From: Ruminococcus sp.
GTDB taxonomy: Bacteria; Bacillota; Clostridia; Oscillospirales; Ruminococcaceae
Direction of reading: 5' to 3'
Length of the DNA: 64,000 bases
Assembly: GCF_017464355.1 (NCBI RefSeq)
Contig: NZ_JAFUAG010000002.1
Location: forward strand, 1-64,000
Shown piece by piece: positions 7,786-15,970 of the stretch (position 1 is its first letter; each line of letters opens with the position of its first letter). The notes beneath the pieces are model-generated. The model was not told the DNA's origin. It saw only the letters and a list, made by a program, of their open reading frames with translations, and did not search any database. The translations under genes were made by a program, and so were the position numbers.

Positions 7786-10401
7786 TTAAAGCTCGTTTAT
7801 GACCTCCGCGAAATCTTCAAGGTTATACGCTCCTTCAATAGAGTTATGATCGAAAGTCATAAAATACTTGAATTTTCTTCCTGCCTGTGCTGCCCAAGTC
7901 TGTCCAAGTTTCAATTTTGTTTTGCTGTCACCGTTGTCACGGTCATCGCCCTTTGCTTCAACAAGGACGATCTTACCGGACTTCATCATTACTATAAAAT
8001 CGGGATAATGGTTGATAAAGCCATTGATATGAAAGCCTTTTTTCTCAATGATCCTATGCCACCACAGAACGCCCTCACAGCCAGCTATCACATCAAGAGT
8101 GCGTCTTTCAAAGCCGTTCATTTTATCCCATTCTGCTTCATACAGCGATTTCGGCACTTTATCCGTAGATTCGGACGGAGTTATCACCATAGGAAAAGTA
8201 TATGTACCCTCGGTGAATACACGGTCACGCTCGATAAGATCGTAGAAACGTTCCAGCATATAGGCTTCACGCAGAGTTTTTATCTTCTCTTTGATTCGTG
8301 TAGCATAGGTGATATAAGAAGTTTCAAGTGCCGCCAGCTCGTCCTCGGTCATGTTTGCAATAATACGGCGGACATAGTTTTCGACCTCCGAAGTGCTGAA
8401 AGCATTATCACGGTTGATCTCATGGCAAATCTGCTTTGTGCAGCGTTCGATCTTTTCTTCAGGTGCGAGCTTTGCAAAGAGTTTTCGCAAATATTCATCT
8501 TCAAGGGAGGACAGTTTCTTATACTTCGGAACAGCTTCGCCCTGGCTCTCGACATCTATCTCAAACATTTCACCGGTTGACAGGCTAAAGGTAACAGAAG
8601 CGTCCTGCTCACTCAGTGAAAAGCCTTTCATCAGGCTTTCTTTTGTCAATAGAGCCGTATTGCCGCCGAAAAGATCTGGAACAGATTCAATGCAGAACTG
8701 CGGTATTTTTAGTTCCTGCGCCTGTTCGGTAAACTGCTCCTGAATACGATATTGTTTCAGCATATCACCAAGCTCACCACCTATCCAAACACTTTCTTGC
8801 TTTGATTCTTCTTCGTATTGCTCCGCTGTTTCCTCAGCCTGCGAGATCATTTCCTCAACAGACGGCAGAGCTGTTTTTACTTTTTCCGAGTACGGCGCAG
8901 GCTCGGCAGGTGTATGAATATCCGAGAAATCATCTTCTGTTTCCGTTTCAGGTTCGGGAGTAAACTGCATTGTGGTCTGCTCCTGCTGAGGTTCGGGAAC
9001 AGGCGGCTCCGTTTCGATTATGGGGAGAGTATCGGCAGTGCGGTAGTCCTTGCGTGAGAAGCCTGCATTATTCAAACCTGCAACAATGCTGTCAAGGGTA
9101 TCGTGGAACGCATTGGAGCAAGTAAGCACAAAAGAACTGTTCAGCAGCTTAGCACCGTGTTTACGGGCATAAGGCTGTCGAAGAATCCTGCCGAGTATCT
9201 GCTCAACATCGACTTTTGAGGTCTTATTGGCGAGACTTGCAAGGATATACGCAAACGGACAGTCCCAGCCCTCTTTCAGAGCATTGACCGTGATGATGTA
9301 TCTTATCGGACAATCACGGCTCATAAGGTTTGTTTTGCCGAGATCGTTGACCTTTGAGGTCTTTATCACTATCTGATTTTCGGGTATCCCTTTGCCGAGG
9401 AGTTTTTCTTTTACCCTCTCGAAAGTTTCATTATCATTATTATTCTTTGGCTGCGCCTGAAAAAGCACAATCGGGCGAATATAGACCCCCGTGCGTTCTT
9501 CTTCCTCAATTGCCTGCTGTTCGAGAGTACCGCGCAGTAGAATTGCATCGTCAATAACACTGTCCCTTGAAGTGCGGTTATACACGATAACGGGGAGCTT
9601 TACCATATTTTCCTTTTTGAGCTTTCGGGCATCTACATACGAGATAATATTGCTGTTTTTGCGAGGGGTTGCCGTCAGATCGAGAACGAATGACGGATTG
9701 AGGTTGTTCAGCATTTCCACGCTGAGGTCTGAACCGGCATTGTGGCTCTCGTCAACGATCACTACGGGCGTGAGGTGGCGCAGGGCTTGTATCAAAGCGG
9801 TATCTGGAGTATCGGCAAGCAGTTCCGACTCGTCCTTGAAATAGTCGGCAAAGTTTTTGAGATTGCCGTTTTCCTGATAAACCTTGCGAACATCTTTCTT
9901 TTTGCTGTCGATACGGAGTGAGCCGTAGCTCAAAATGCAGACTGTCAGCTGTTCGTGTACCGTATCGGGAGTGAAATTCTGTCCGTTCAGGAGCATTTCC
10001 TTTGTGCAGACACCAACACGACCGCCGAAATCCGCATTTAACCGCCGTGTATATGGGTGATCGGGATTCATCAGGTTTGCCGTGGTCTGCACCAAAATCG
10101 GATCGGACGGCACAAGCCACACAACCATTTTCGGCTTTCCCTGCGGCAATGCGTCAAAGATACGGCGGACGGCAGCACAAGCCATAAAGGTCTTACCGCC
10201 ACCTGTCGGTACTTTCATACAAACATGGGGAACTCCCTTGATACTGTTGCGGTAGCCGGGGACACCACCAAGACCAACGGCAACGTCCTGATCGCTCCAA
10301 TATTTCTGCCAAGCCTTGTTTAGATCGCCTGTTTCATTCAGCGCAGACAGATATGCGGACAGATTGCCCATGACTTCACGTTGATAGCTGTTCAATTCCA
10401 T
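7786..10401 (-). CDS. res: Type III restriction enzyme, Res subunit
   Basis: 871-aa helicase-nuclease that cuts DNA with the Mod subunit at unmethylated asymmetric sites. Superfamily 2 motifs are present: PTGGGKT (about 65-71), VDESHN, LTATPRKNS, LKEGWDCPFAYILASL and EQILGRILRQPYA. The C-terminus has the PD-(D/E)XK nuclease core PDFIVMM followed by LVEAKGDD. All catalytic motifs look intact. ATG at 10401 is preceded by GAGGT and follows the mod stop by 11 bp, so translation is likely coupled. An acidic low-complexity stretch (about 470-540, rich in Glu, Pro, Gln) separates helicase and nuclease halves. Confidence 0.95.
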   Translation of the reverse strand: MELNSYQREVMGNLSAYLSALNETGDLNKAWQKYWSDQDVAVGLGGVPGYRNSIKGVPHVCMKVPTGGGKTFMACAAVRRIFDALPQGKPKMVVWLVPSDPILVQTTANLMNPDHPYTRRLNADFGGRVGVCTKEMLLNGQNFTPDTVHEQLTVCILSYGSLRIDSKKKDVRKVYQENGNLKNFADYFKDESELLADTPDTALIQALRHLTPVVIVDESHNAGSDLSVEMLNNLNPSFVLDLTATPRKNSNIISYVDARKLKKENMVKLPVIVYNRTSRDSVIDDAILLRGTLEQQAIEEEERTGVYIRPIVLFQAQPKNNNDNETFERVKEKLLGKGIPENQIVIKTSKVNDLGKTNLMSRDCPIRYIITVNALKEGWDCPFAYILASLANKTSKVDVEQILGRILRQPYARKHGAKLLNSSFVLTCSNAFHDTLDSIVAGLNNAGFSRKDYRTADTLPIIETEPPVPEPQQEQTTMQFTPEPETETEDDFSDIHTPAEPAPYSEKVKTALPSVEEMISQAEETAEQYEEESKQESVWIGGELGDMLKQYRIQEQFTEQAQELKIPQFCIESVPDLFGGNTALLTKESLMKGFSLSEQDASVTFSLSTGEMFEIDVESQGEAVPKYKKLSSLEDEYLRKLFAKLAPEEKIERCTKQICHEINRDNAFSTSEVENYVRRIIANMTEDELAALETSYITYATRIKEKIKTLREAYMLERFYDLIERDRVFTEGTYTFPMVITPSESTDKVPKSLYEAEWDKMNGFERRTLDVIAGCEGVLWWHRIIEKKGFHINGFINHYPDFIVMMKSGKIVLVEAKGDDRDNGDSKTKLKLGQTWAAQAGRKFKYFMTFDHNSIEGAYNLEDFAEVINEL

Positions 10402-10412
10402 AAGTCTGCACC

Positions 10413-12134
10413 TCACATTCTTGTAATGTCACGGGGTATCTTTTTGAACGTAATGTGGAACTCTTCAAGCTCCTCGTCACTCAAAATGCACTTGTCGGCA
10501 TAGATCACATAGCTGTCGGCTTTGGTCTTTACCATGTGCAGAGATTCCCTGTCAAGAGTTGTGACCTCGTTTTTATCGTAGTAGAAATAGTAAGCCGTAC
10601 CGAAATGCTCACCGAGGAAATACGGCTCGTCCTCCTTGTCGGTGACGGTCTGCTTTGTTTCGGTGAAATAGACATAGCTGCGTATCTTGTCAAGGGGAAC
10701 ATTTTCATTGAGGTATTCACCGTCAAGTAGAGTTTCGCCCAGCTCATAGAATGTAAAGCCGCCGCCCGTTCCCTCGACCGCCTTTTTGCCCTCGCCGTAA
10801 CCGTCAATGACACGCTTCACACGCTCTGCGGTGATACTGTCGGCATAGTCCATCATCTCGATCAGGATAAACTTGCGATTGCCGCCGTCCTGCTTGTTCA
10901 TGTTGAGGACAGCGTGGGCAGTTGTGCCTGAGCCTGCAAAGCTGTCGAGGATAATGGAATCTTTGTCGGTTGCAATTTGAAGAACACGCTCTAATAAGCG
11001 GGTAGTTTTTGGAGTGTCAAACGGTGCAGAACCGTCAAAAATAGCCTTTAGCTGTTTTGAGGCTTCATCGGTATGACCGACTTCATCATAAAGCCAAAGG
11101 TTTGTGGCAAGTTTACCACCAACATCTTCAAGGTATCTCTTGCAAGCAAGACCACCTTTACCTTTGCTGGTGAAATACAGTAAAGCCCATGTTCCTTTAT
11201 CATAAATCTCTTGTGCTTTTTTGTATGTATCTTCACAATCATTTTTCAGCATAATAGCTGCTATTCTTTCAGGCACTTTTGAATCAGCACCGCAGATAAC
11301 TGAACGTTTCTCATAATCATCAATCTCACGCAGTTCATATTCAGCCCAATAGGACATGATTTCAAACATCTGAGGTTGTCCGAAAGTCCAGCAGCGATTA
11401 TTCGGAGGATATAGAAGTTTTCCTGTTATCGGGTGCTGAATTGCATATACCATACCTGTATGTGTTGCTGCCCCTGGTGCGCTTGCATCTCCTGCCTTCC
11501 ACGGACGAGGATCGTTGTCAGGGCTTGAATATCTGCTGTCCATTTCTGCCGTTCTTGGCAATTTACCTGGCTGCCAATCACCGGACTTACCATAGACAAG
11601 GATATGCTCAACCTCAGCAGGAATGCCCTTTGAGTCATTTCGTGTAGAATATGTACGCTGCCACGAAATATTGGATACAAAACAGTTAGAACCGAAAATC
11701 TCATCGCAAATCATTTTCAGATAGTAAAGCTCATTATCATCAATGGATATAAAAATAACCCCGTCCTCCGCAAGCAGCTTATGCAGGAGCTTCAACCGAG
11801 GATAGATCATACACAGCCACTTATCATGACGGGACAAGTCCTCGCCCTCGCTGCCGACTACCTCACCGAGCCACTTTCTGATACGGGGATCATTGACGTT
11901 ATCGTTGTAAACCCAGCCCTCGTTGCCTGTGTTGTATGGCGGATCTATGTAGATACAGCGGATCTTGCCTTCATACTGCGGTAAAAGTGATTTCAGCGCA
12001 GAGAGATTATCGCCGTGGATAATCATATTTCCGTCTGTTTCGCCGTATTCGTACTGCGCGTCAAGCACACGATACGGTACGTCCATGTGGTGATTGATGA
12101 CTTTATCCTTGCCTATCCAATCGAGTGTCGGCAT
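10413..12134 (-). CDS. mod: Type III DNA methyltransferase, Mod subunit (N6-adenine)
   Basis: 573-aa beta-class adenine methyltransferase that also provides sequence recognition for the Res subunit. Catalytic motif DPPYNTG is at about 64-70 and the S-adenosylmethionine motif DSFAGSGTTAHAV is near residue 400, the order expected of the beta class; the variable target-recognition region lies between. The start is moved to ATG 12134 because AAAGGAG lies about 10 nt upstream inside the end of the preceding gene, whereas the GTG at 12143 abuts it. No simple-sequence tract that would make the gene phase-variable is visible. Confidence 0.94.
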   Translation of the reverse strand: MPTLDWIGKDKVINHHMDVPYRVLDAQYEYGETDGNMIIHGDNLSALKSLLPQYEGKIRCIYIDPPYNTGNEGWVYNDNVNDPRIRKWLGEVVGSEGEDLSRHDKWLCMIYPRLKLLHKLLAEDGVIFISIDDNELYYLKMICDEIFGSNCFVSNISWQRTYSTRNDSKGIPAEVEHILVYGKSGDWQPGKLPRTAEMDSRYSSPDNDPRPWKAGDASAPGAATHTGMVYAIQHPITGKLLYPPNNRCWTFGQPQMFEIMSYWAEYELREIDDYEKRSVICGADSKVPERIAAIMLKNDCEDTYKKAQEIYDKGTWALLYFTSKGKGGLACKRYLEDVGGKLATNLWLYDEVGHTDEASKQLKAIFDGSAPFDTPKTTRLLERVLQIATDKDSIILDSFAGSGTTAHAVLNMNKQDGGNRKFILIEMMDYADSITAERVKRVIDGYGEGKKAVEGTGGGFTFYELGETLLDGEYLNENVPLDKIRSYVYFTETKQTVTDKEDEPYFLGEHFGTAYYFYYDKNEVTTLDRESLHMVKTKADSYVIYADKCILSDEELEEFHITFKKIPRDITRM

Positions 12135-12139
12135 TTCGG

Positions 12140-12469
12140 TCACGCTCCTTTTAAATTCTTCAATTCCGTAATCAGTTCATTCGGAAAAGTCGGAGAAAGA
12201 ATACAAGCTCTCTCCATCAGCTTGAATGAAGCCTCGGAACAGCAGGGCATATACCACAAGATTTCCCCAAGAAGCCCACACCATATATGGTCGTCATAAC
12301 CCTGTTTTTCAACAGAGCGAAGCAGTTTCGCAGCATTTACAAGCAGATTTTGATTCGGCAGAATATCGGGATAGCTTTCAAGAGAATAGTTTTCCAAGGC
12401 AAGGTCAAAACAGCCCTTTGCCAGTATCAGAACATCTTTGTAGGATAGCTGCTGATTATTTTCTGTCAT
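12140..12469 (-). CDS. Uncharacterised 109-aa protein in the type III restriction operon
   Basis: Helical, mildly acidic protein with no motif I recognise; segments such as YKDVLILAKGCFDLALENY and LMERACILSPTFPNELITEL resemble helical repeat or small scaffold proteins. ATG 12469 is favoured over 12478 because GGGAG is 9 nt upstream of the former and touches the latter. It ends 5 bp before mod and begins 13 bp after the SLOG gene, so all four genes form one transcript. Its position between a nucleotide-sensing fold and Mod suggests an accessory defence role, which is inference. Confidence 0.75.
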   Translation of the reverse strand: MTENNQQLSYKDVLILAKGCFDLALENYSLESYPDILPNQNLLVNAAKLLRSVEKQGYDDHIWCGLLGEILWYMPCCSEASFKLMERACILSPTFPNELITELKNLKGA

Positions 12470-12482
12470 GTCGCTCATCTCC

Positions 12483-12947
12483 CTATTCCGAAAGATTGAT
12501 AATCTTTTTTCCTTGCTTTTCAGCGTAGTTTACCGCAGCCCATGCTCCGCCGCTTTTTCTTTCAATGGCACAGATCACAAGGTCGGCGCGGTCTGCCATT
12601 GCTCGATTTCTGATACCGATAGCCGCCTTGAAATGTGCATTTGCGGATTCCGGGCATATCTCAACTTCATCATAATAGGCGAGGAAGTTTTCCATGTTGT
12701 CACGATACTCAGCACGTTCATACGGCAGCACCAACACGAGCGAGGTATTACCGTACCCATATAGCTTTGCAGCCTCACGGACAGCAGACGCGGCAGCCTG
12801 ATCGAACTCGCCATCTCTGCCAACAAGAAATTCGACATATTCCTTGCTGTTGATAAGCTCACGCAGAATGGGCTTGATTTTTTCCTCTATCGCATATTGA
12901 TTTGATAGCTCCCTGTGACCGAAAAAAGCAACGGTATATGTATTCAT
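12483..12947 (-). CDS. SLOG-superfamily protein (DUF1273/YpsA-like)
   Basis: Rossmann-like protein of about 155 aa, first gene of the restriction operon. FFGHREL at the N-terminus and the FLVGRDGEFDQAAASAV segment match the SLOG/DUF1273 pattern (GHR motif, then a G-x-G-D-x-x-A loop); the C-terminus RSGGAWAAVNYAEKQGKKIINL resembles the family's closing strand. SLOG domains bind nucleotide or NAD-derived ligands in several defence and stress systems. ATG 12947 is 11 nt and GTG 12953 is 5 nt from AGGAGG; either may be used. Confidence 0.8.
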   Translation of the reverse strand: MNTYTVAFFGHRELSNQYAIEEKIKPILRELINSKEYVEFLVGRDGEFDQAAASAVREAAKLYGYGNTSLVLVLPYERAEYRDNMENFLAYYDEVEICPESANAHFKAAIGIRNRAMADRADLVICAIERKSGGAWAAVNYAEKQGKKIINLSE

Positions 12948-13003
12948 GCCCACATCGCCCTCCTGCGCCTATACATTCTTGAATATCATTTACCTTTTGA
13001 TAT

Positions 13004-13032
13004 ATAATAAACAAGTAAGCAAAATTTCGCAA
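13004..13032 (-). promoter_or_regulatory. Possible promoter of the SLOG-109aa-mod-res operon
   Basis: Minus-strand TTGCGA, 17-bp spacer, TATTAT, about 50 nt upstream of the SLOG start. The -35 overlaps the 20-bp repeat at 13025-13044 that also lies beside the integrase gene, so recombination there could alter expression. Confidence 0.45.
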
Positions 13033-13044
13033 AATCTTTTGTTT
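13025..13044 (-). repeat. 20-bp inverted repeat flanking the integrase, copy 1
   Basis: Minus strand reads AAACAAAAGATTTTGCGAAA; the identical 20-mer occurs on the plus strand at 14294-14313. The two inverted copies bracket the integrase gene. The ORF remnant reading through this copy (PKTKDFAKFC on the minus strand) resembles the peptide read through the other copy. Confidence 0.75.
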
Positions 13045-13113
13045 TGGGTTAAAAGCCGGGAATTGGACGCTATTATTAAGTTTTCAAGCTGCTGTTTTGA
13101 CGAACCGTTTACG

Positions 13114-14199
13114 TTATGCGCTCATCGTCAGGAGGTTCATGCAGCTGCGCTTATGCTCCATGGACGTATGAATATACCTGTCAAGAGTTATTTGAACGCT
13201 GCTGTGTCCTAATATCTCCGAAAGGGTCTTTACATCAAAGCCGAGTTCCACCGCACCGCTTGCGAAGCAATGGCGGCACACATGGAAATTATAATAGCCT
13301 ACCCCGGCATTTTCGAGAATGTGCTTGAAACGGGATTGCATGGTACGCGGTTCAATGGGTTTCTCGGTTCCCGTAAGAACAAAGGCATTATTTTTACCTT
13401 TCACCTCTTTGAGCATGGGCATGATACAATCAGGAATGGGAATCTCACGGCGCGAGGACTGGCTTTTAGGCTCGGCAATTATCACTTTGGTTTTGCTGTC
13501 ACCCTCAAAGCACTGTATACGCTGGATAGTGTGCCTGACGGTCAAAACACGTTTTTCCAAGTCGATGTTCTCCCATTTCAATGCGCAGATCTCGCCGATT
13601 CTCATACCTGTGTATAAAGACATCGCCACTCCGAGCGTGGAGTTATTGCGATTATCGTTTATATAGTTGGCAAGCCGTTTCTGCTCGTCTTTGCTCATGA
13701 TAGTTATTTCCGGCTTTAACTTTTTGGGCATTATGATACCGTCGGTTACGTTATTGATGTGGTATTCGCGGCTCGCATACTTAAAAATCGACTTCAATAC
13801 GACCATAATATCACTTATATAACGTGCAGAAAGTCCGTTACGAAGTTTTTCTTCCATAAATTCATAGACTGCCTTTGCTTTTATAAGTGCAGCGTTCATG
13901 CTGCCAAACGCCGGAACGATGTGTTTTTCTATCTTCATTCGGTAATTGGCGGCGGTAGATTCCTTTATTCTGTTTTTGCTTACGGAGAACCATTCGAGCG
14001 CCAACTCCTTGACGGTCATTTCCGTTATTTGTTCGGTGGTATGCTCCGCACTCTGACAAGCCGTTACCATTTTAAACTCCGCTTCTTCTTTGGTCTTACC
14101 GTAGAAGGAGCGGTATTTTTTATGTCCCGATTCGCTGCCGAGCGATACTCTGCACTCCCAGCGACCGTCCTTTCGCTTATATGTCGTCCCTCTTATCAT
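13114..14199 (-). CDS. int: Tyrosine-type site-specific integrase
   Basis: 361-aa recombinase of integrative elements. N-terminal arm-binding region (GTTYKRKDGRWECRVSLG, about 3-20), SAM-like core-binding domain at about 60-150, and catalytic domain with the Arg of TGMRIGEICALKW, HVCRHCFASGAVELG (His and Arg), LGHSSVQITLDRYIH (His and nucleophilic Tyr). All five catalytic residues are visible, so it is probably active. ATG 14199 follows GGAGG. It reads towards the nearby base-composition edge, as integrase genes at element ends usually do, placing the element to its right. Confidence 0.94.
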   Translation of the reverse strand: MIRGTTYKRKDGRWECRVSLGSESGHKKYRSFYGKTKEEAEFKMVTACQSAEHTTEQITEMTVKELALEWFSVSKNRIKESTAANYRMKIEKHIVPAFGSMNAALIKAKAVYEFMEEKLRNGLSARYISDIMVVLKSIFKYASREYHINNVTDGIIMPKKLKPEITIMSKDEQKRLANYINDNRNNSTLGVAMSLYTGMRIGEICALKWENIDLEKRVLTVRHTIQRIQCFEGDSKTKVIIAEPKSQSSRREIPIPDCIMPMLKEVKGKNNAFVLTGTEKPIEPRTMQSRFKHILENAGVGYYNFHVCRHCFASGAVELGFDVKTLSEILGHSSVQITLDRYIHTSMEHKRSCMNLLTMSA

Positions 14200-14227
14200 T
14201 TTATCCTCCAAAAATCTATCTGTACAA

Positions 14228-14256
14228 TTGACAATCAGCGCAAAATCGTGTATAAT
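14228..14256 (+). promoter_or_regulatory. Consensus promoter divergent from the integrase
   Basis: TTGACA, 17-bp spacer, TATAAT. The predicted transcript start (about 14263) coincides with an ATG, so the transcript would be leaderless or noncoding. It starts 29 bp upstream of the integrase ATG on the opposite strand. Confidence 0.75.
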
Positions 14257-14262
14257 ATCGTT

Positions 14263-14493
14263 ATGGAGAATTTGGTTTTACCGTCCTTTCTCCAAACAAA
14301 AGATTTTGCGAAACGCTTCTGTATTTTACTGCGTTTTTCCGATCATAACGTTCAAAAAATCTCCGAGATCGGCTCGTCACCGAACTCGAACTTTTCAAGT
14401 TGCATATATTGCTTTATGTACGCATATTATAAAAATCCGATCCTTATTTACCTTATGGGAGGAGGGCGCCAACCATCTCCTCTCACAAGATAG
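14263..14493 (+). CDS. Possible leaderless short ORF, HTH-like remnant
   Basis: 76 codons beginning at the predicted transcription start of a consensus promoter, with no ribosome binding site. The segment QTKDFAKRFCILLRFSDHNVQ followed by KISEIGSSPNS is loosely like the first helices of small XRE-type regulators, but the rest is not. It may be a decayed regulator, a leaderless peptide gene, or chance coding over a noncoding RNA. The 20-bp repeat encodes its QTKDFAK segment. Confidence 0.3.
   Translation: MENLVLPSFLQTKDFAKRFCILLRFSDHNVQKISEIGSSPNSNFSSCIYCFMYAYYKNPILIYLMGGGRQPSPLTR
14294..14313 (+). repeat. 20-bp inverted repeat flanking the integrase, copy 2
   Basis: Plus strand AAACAAAAGATTTTGCGAAA, exact inverted match to 13025-13044. 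A shorter related GCGCAAAATC lies at 14238-14247. Such repeats could be recombinase arm or core sites. Confidence 0.75.
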
Positions 14494-14550
14494 GAAATGG
14501 GAGGGCAATTTTTTCTGGTCGATCTGAGCAAAATCTACTTTTTGCACAAA

Positions 14551-15285
14551 TCAAGCCAATCCGAAGTATTCCTTTCCGTAACTTCTAACAATAGCTTTAA
14601 TTTTGTTAACCGACTCCCACACGGACTTGGGGCTTACGTCTTCCGACCTCGCTATCTGTGTAGTATTCTGACCGTAAACAAGATACTTGATTGCCCTGCG
14701 GCAGAGTATCTCCCCATACTGTTCAAATGCCTTCTTGACTGTCAGGTAACGGTCGATTTTCTCAGTGTTATCATTTGTATATATCCCATTCATTTCACCC
14801 CTGATGTTTTCATCAAAGCCCAGACCGTCGCATCTGTTTGTGTAGTTTTTATCCTCCGCATTATCCTCGTTTCTGAAAGCTGCGAGCGTCATGCAAATCT
14901 CATTTGTGACCTCCATGAACACGGGGCAGCCTATATAATCCTTCTGCATATCCTTGACCTTTATAAGAACGGTCTTACGATTTTTCACATGGTCTGTCTG
15001 GCTTTCGTACATTTCCCTTGTTACATACACCTTAGTACTTTTCTTGCACAGATGAGGGTACAGCTTCTTGATGTCTATTTTGACATCGTTCTCGCCGTTT
15101 TTTTCTTTGGTGCAGGCACCCATCAGCAGCTTATATTCGCAGAGATCATGGTAAGCCTCTCTGCTTACGTTGAAAAATTCTACGCTCGAATTATCATCGG
15201 GGAAATAGTCCTTGACAGCGATTCTTACCGTCTTGCTGTCTGCTGTCTTTACGTTTGCGTTTGTACCCATGATAGTGTTATTCAT
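14551..15285 (-). CDS. Sigma-like helix-turn-helix regulator of the integrated element
   Basis: 244-aa protein with no close family name that I can give. Its last 60 residues (RRAIKYLVYGQNTTQIARSEDVSPKSVWESVNKI) form a region-4-type helix-turn-helix as found in sigma-70-like proteins of conjugative elements; the first 180 residues contain strand-rich segments such as VRIAVKDYFPDD and KVYVTREMYESQT. ATG 15285 follows GGAGG by 8 nt. It lies upstream of the integrase on the same strand, so regulation of integration or excision is a reasonable inference. Confidence 0.65.
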   Translation of the reverse strand: MNNTIMGTNANVKTADSKTVRIAVKDYFPDDNSSVEFFNVSREAYHDLCEYKLLMGACTKEKNGENDVKIDIKKLYPHLCKKSTKVYVTREMYESQTDHVKNRKTVLIKVKDMQKDYIGCPVFMEVTNEICMTLAAFRNEDNAEDKNYTNRCDGLGFDENIRGEMNGIYTNDNTEKIDRYLTVKKAFEQYGEILCRRAIKYLVYGQNTTQIARSEDVSPKSVWESVNKIKAIVRSYGKEYFGLA

Positions 15286-15392
15286 AATGAAATCCTCCAT
15301 TTTGATTGATTTTTGTTAAGCTCAAATTCAAAACGGAATATCAAGGATACTTGGCTGTAAGGCACAGCCATTTTGCCGATAAAAACACGAAA

Positions 15393-15428
15393 AGCCCCTT
15401 TCCGGCACACAAATGCCGGAAAGGGGCT
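15393..15428 (-). terminator. Second strong hairpin downstream of the structured RNA
   Basis: Perfect 15-bp stem AGCCCCTTTCCGGCA (15393-15407) with its complement (15414-15428), followed on the minus strand by TTTTCG then TTTTT. It stands between the 15.46-kb terminator and the sigma-like gene, so it could be a backup terminator or an attenuator for that gene. Confidence 0.75.
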
Positions 15429-15454
15429 ATCTAACACGGTACAAAATCGAGCAC

Positions 15455-15719
15455 AAAAAAAGCGCCGCACAAAATGACCGAATAAACTTGCATATATGAG
15501 TAGATATACTCACATACCGGTTTATCGGTCAGATTTTGTACGGCGCTTGGTAGTCCGCAGCCTTACGCTGCGCCTCCGCTAAGACGGGTTTCTCTCCCGC
15601 CCCATTTATGCACGATTAGAAATCTTAGTCTATATCCAATTGTAATTGTGGTATTATCAAAAATACCATTGGTGTCCTAAAAACGCAAGAACAGTAGCAA
15701 TATGCTCTTGCGCTTCGGA
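15455..15719 (-). ncRNA. Probable structured noncoding RNA of about 265 nt
   Basis: A consensus minus-strand promoter (15726-15754) begins a transcript without a convincing reading frame. Successive stems are CGCAAGA/TCTTGCG (15684-15712), TGGTATT/AATACCA (15649-15668), CGGG/CCCG within 15583-15600, GCAGC/GCTGC (15557-15571), and an 87-nt imperfect hairpin (15461-15547: AGCGCCG/CGGCGCT, ACAAAAT/ATTTTGT, GACCG/CGGTC) that ends in a run of seven U. An 8-codon ORF (MGRERNPS) starts at about 15609 without a ribosome binding site. It could be a regulatory RNA, an attenuator leader for the sigma-like gene, or an oriT-like structure. No reverse transcriptase gene is present, so a retron is not supported. 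Confidence 0.55.
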
Positions 15720-15725
15720 TACCTC

Positions 15726-15754
15726 ATTATATCACTTTAAGAGTGACGTGTCAA
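15726..15754 (-). promoter_or_regulatory. Consensus promoter of the structured RNA
   Basis: Minus strand TTGACA (15754-15749), 17-bp spacer, TATAAT (15731-15726): perfect match to both hexamers. Confidence 0.8.
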
Positions 15755-15865
15755 GTGAATTGTAGCGTGAAAAATCAATTTTGTAGAAACGCACCTAAAA
15801 GCGCATTTCAAATGCGCAAAAGTAACCTGAATGCACAAACAAAAGTTTATTCTTGCGAATTGTAT

Positions 15866-15908
15866 AAGGTGGGAGCGGAGTCTTATCACTCTGAGCCCAC
15901 CTTTTTTG
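15866..15908 (+). terminator. Plus-strand terminator-like hairpin
   Basis: AAGGTGGG (15866-15873) pairs with CCCACCTT (15896-15903), with an inner GGAGT/ACTC helix, followed by TTTTG. A small GCGCATTT/AATGCGC hairpin precedes it at 15801-15817. No plus-strand gene lies upstream, so 15770-15865 may be a short RNA or the scar of a lost gene. Confidence 0.6.
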
Positions 15909-15970
15909 TTTCTTATTATCATTATTAGTCCTTAAAAGCCTGTAATTGCGCGTGTTTATAACTGTTTACT

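Noticed and set aside
15455-15719. Retron msr-msd
   Set aside because: The large hairpin is suggestive, but no reverse transcriptase gene lies nearby and the hairpin ends in a normal terminator U-run.
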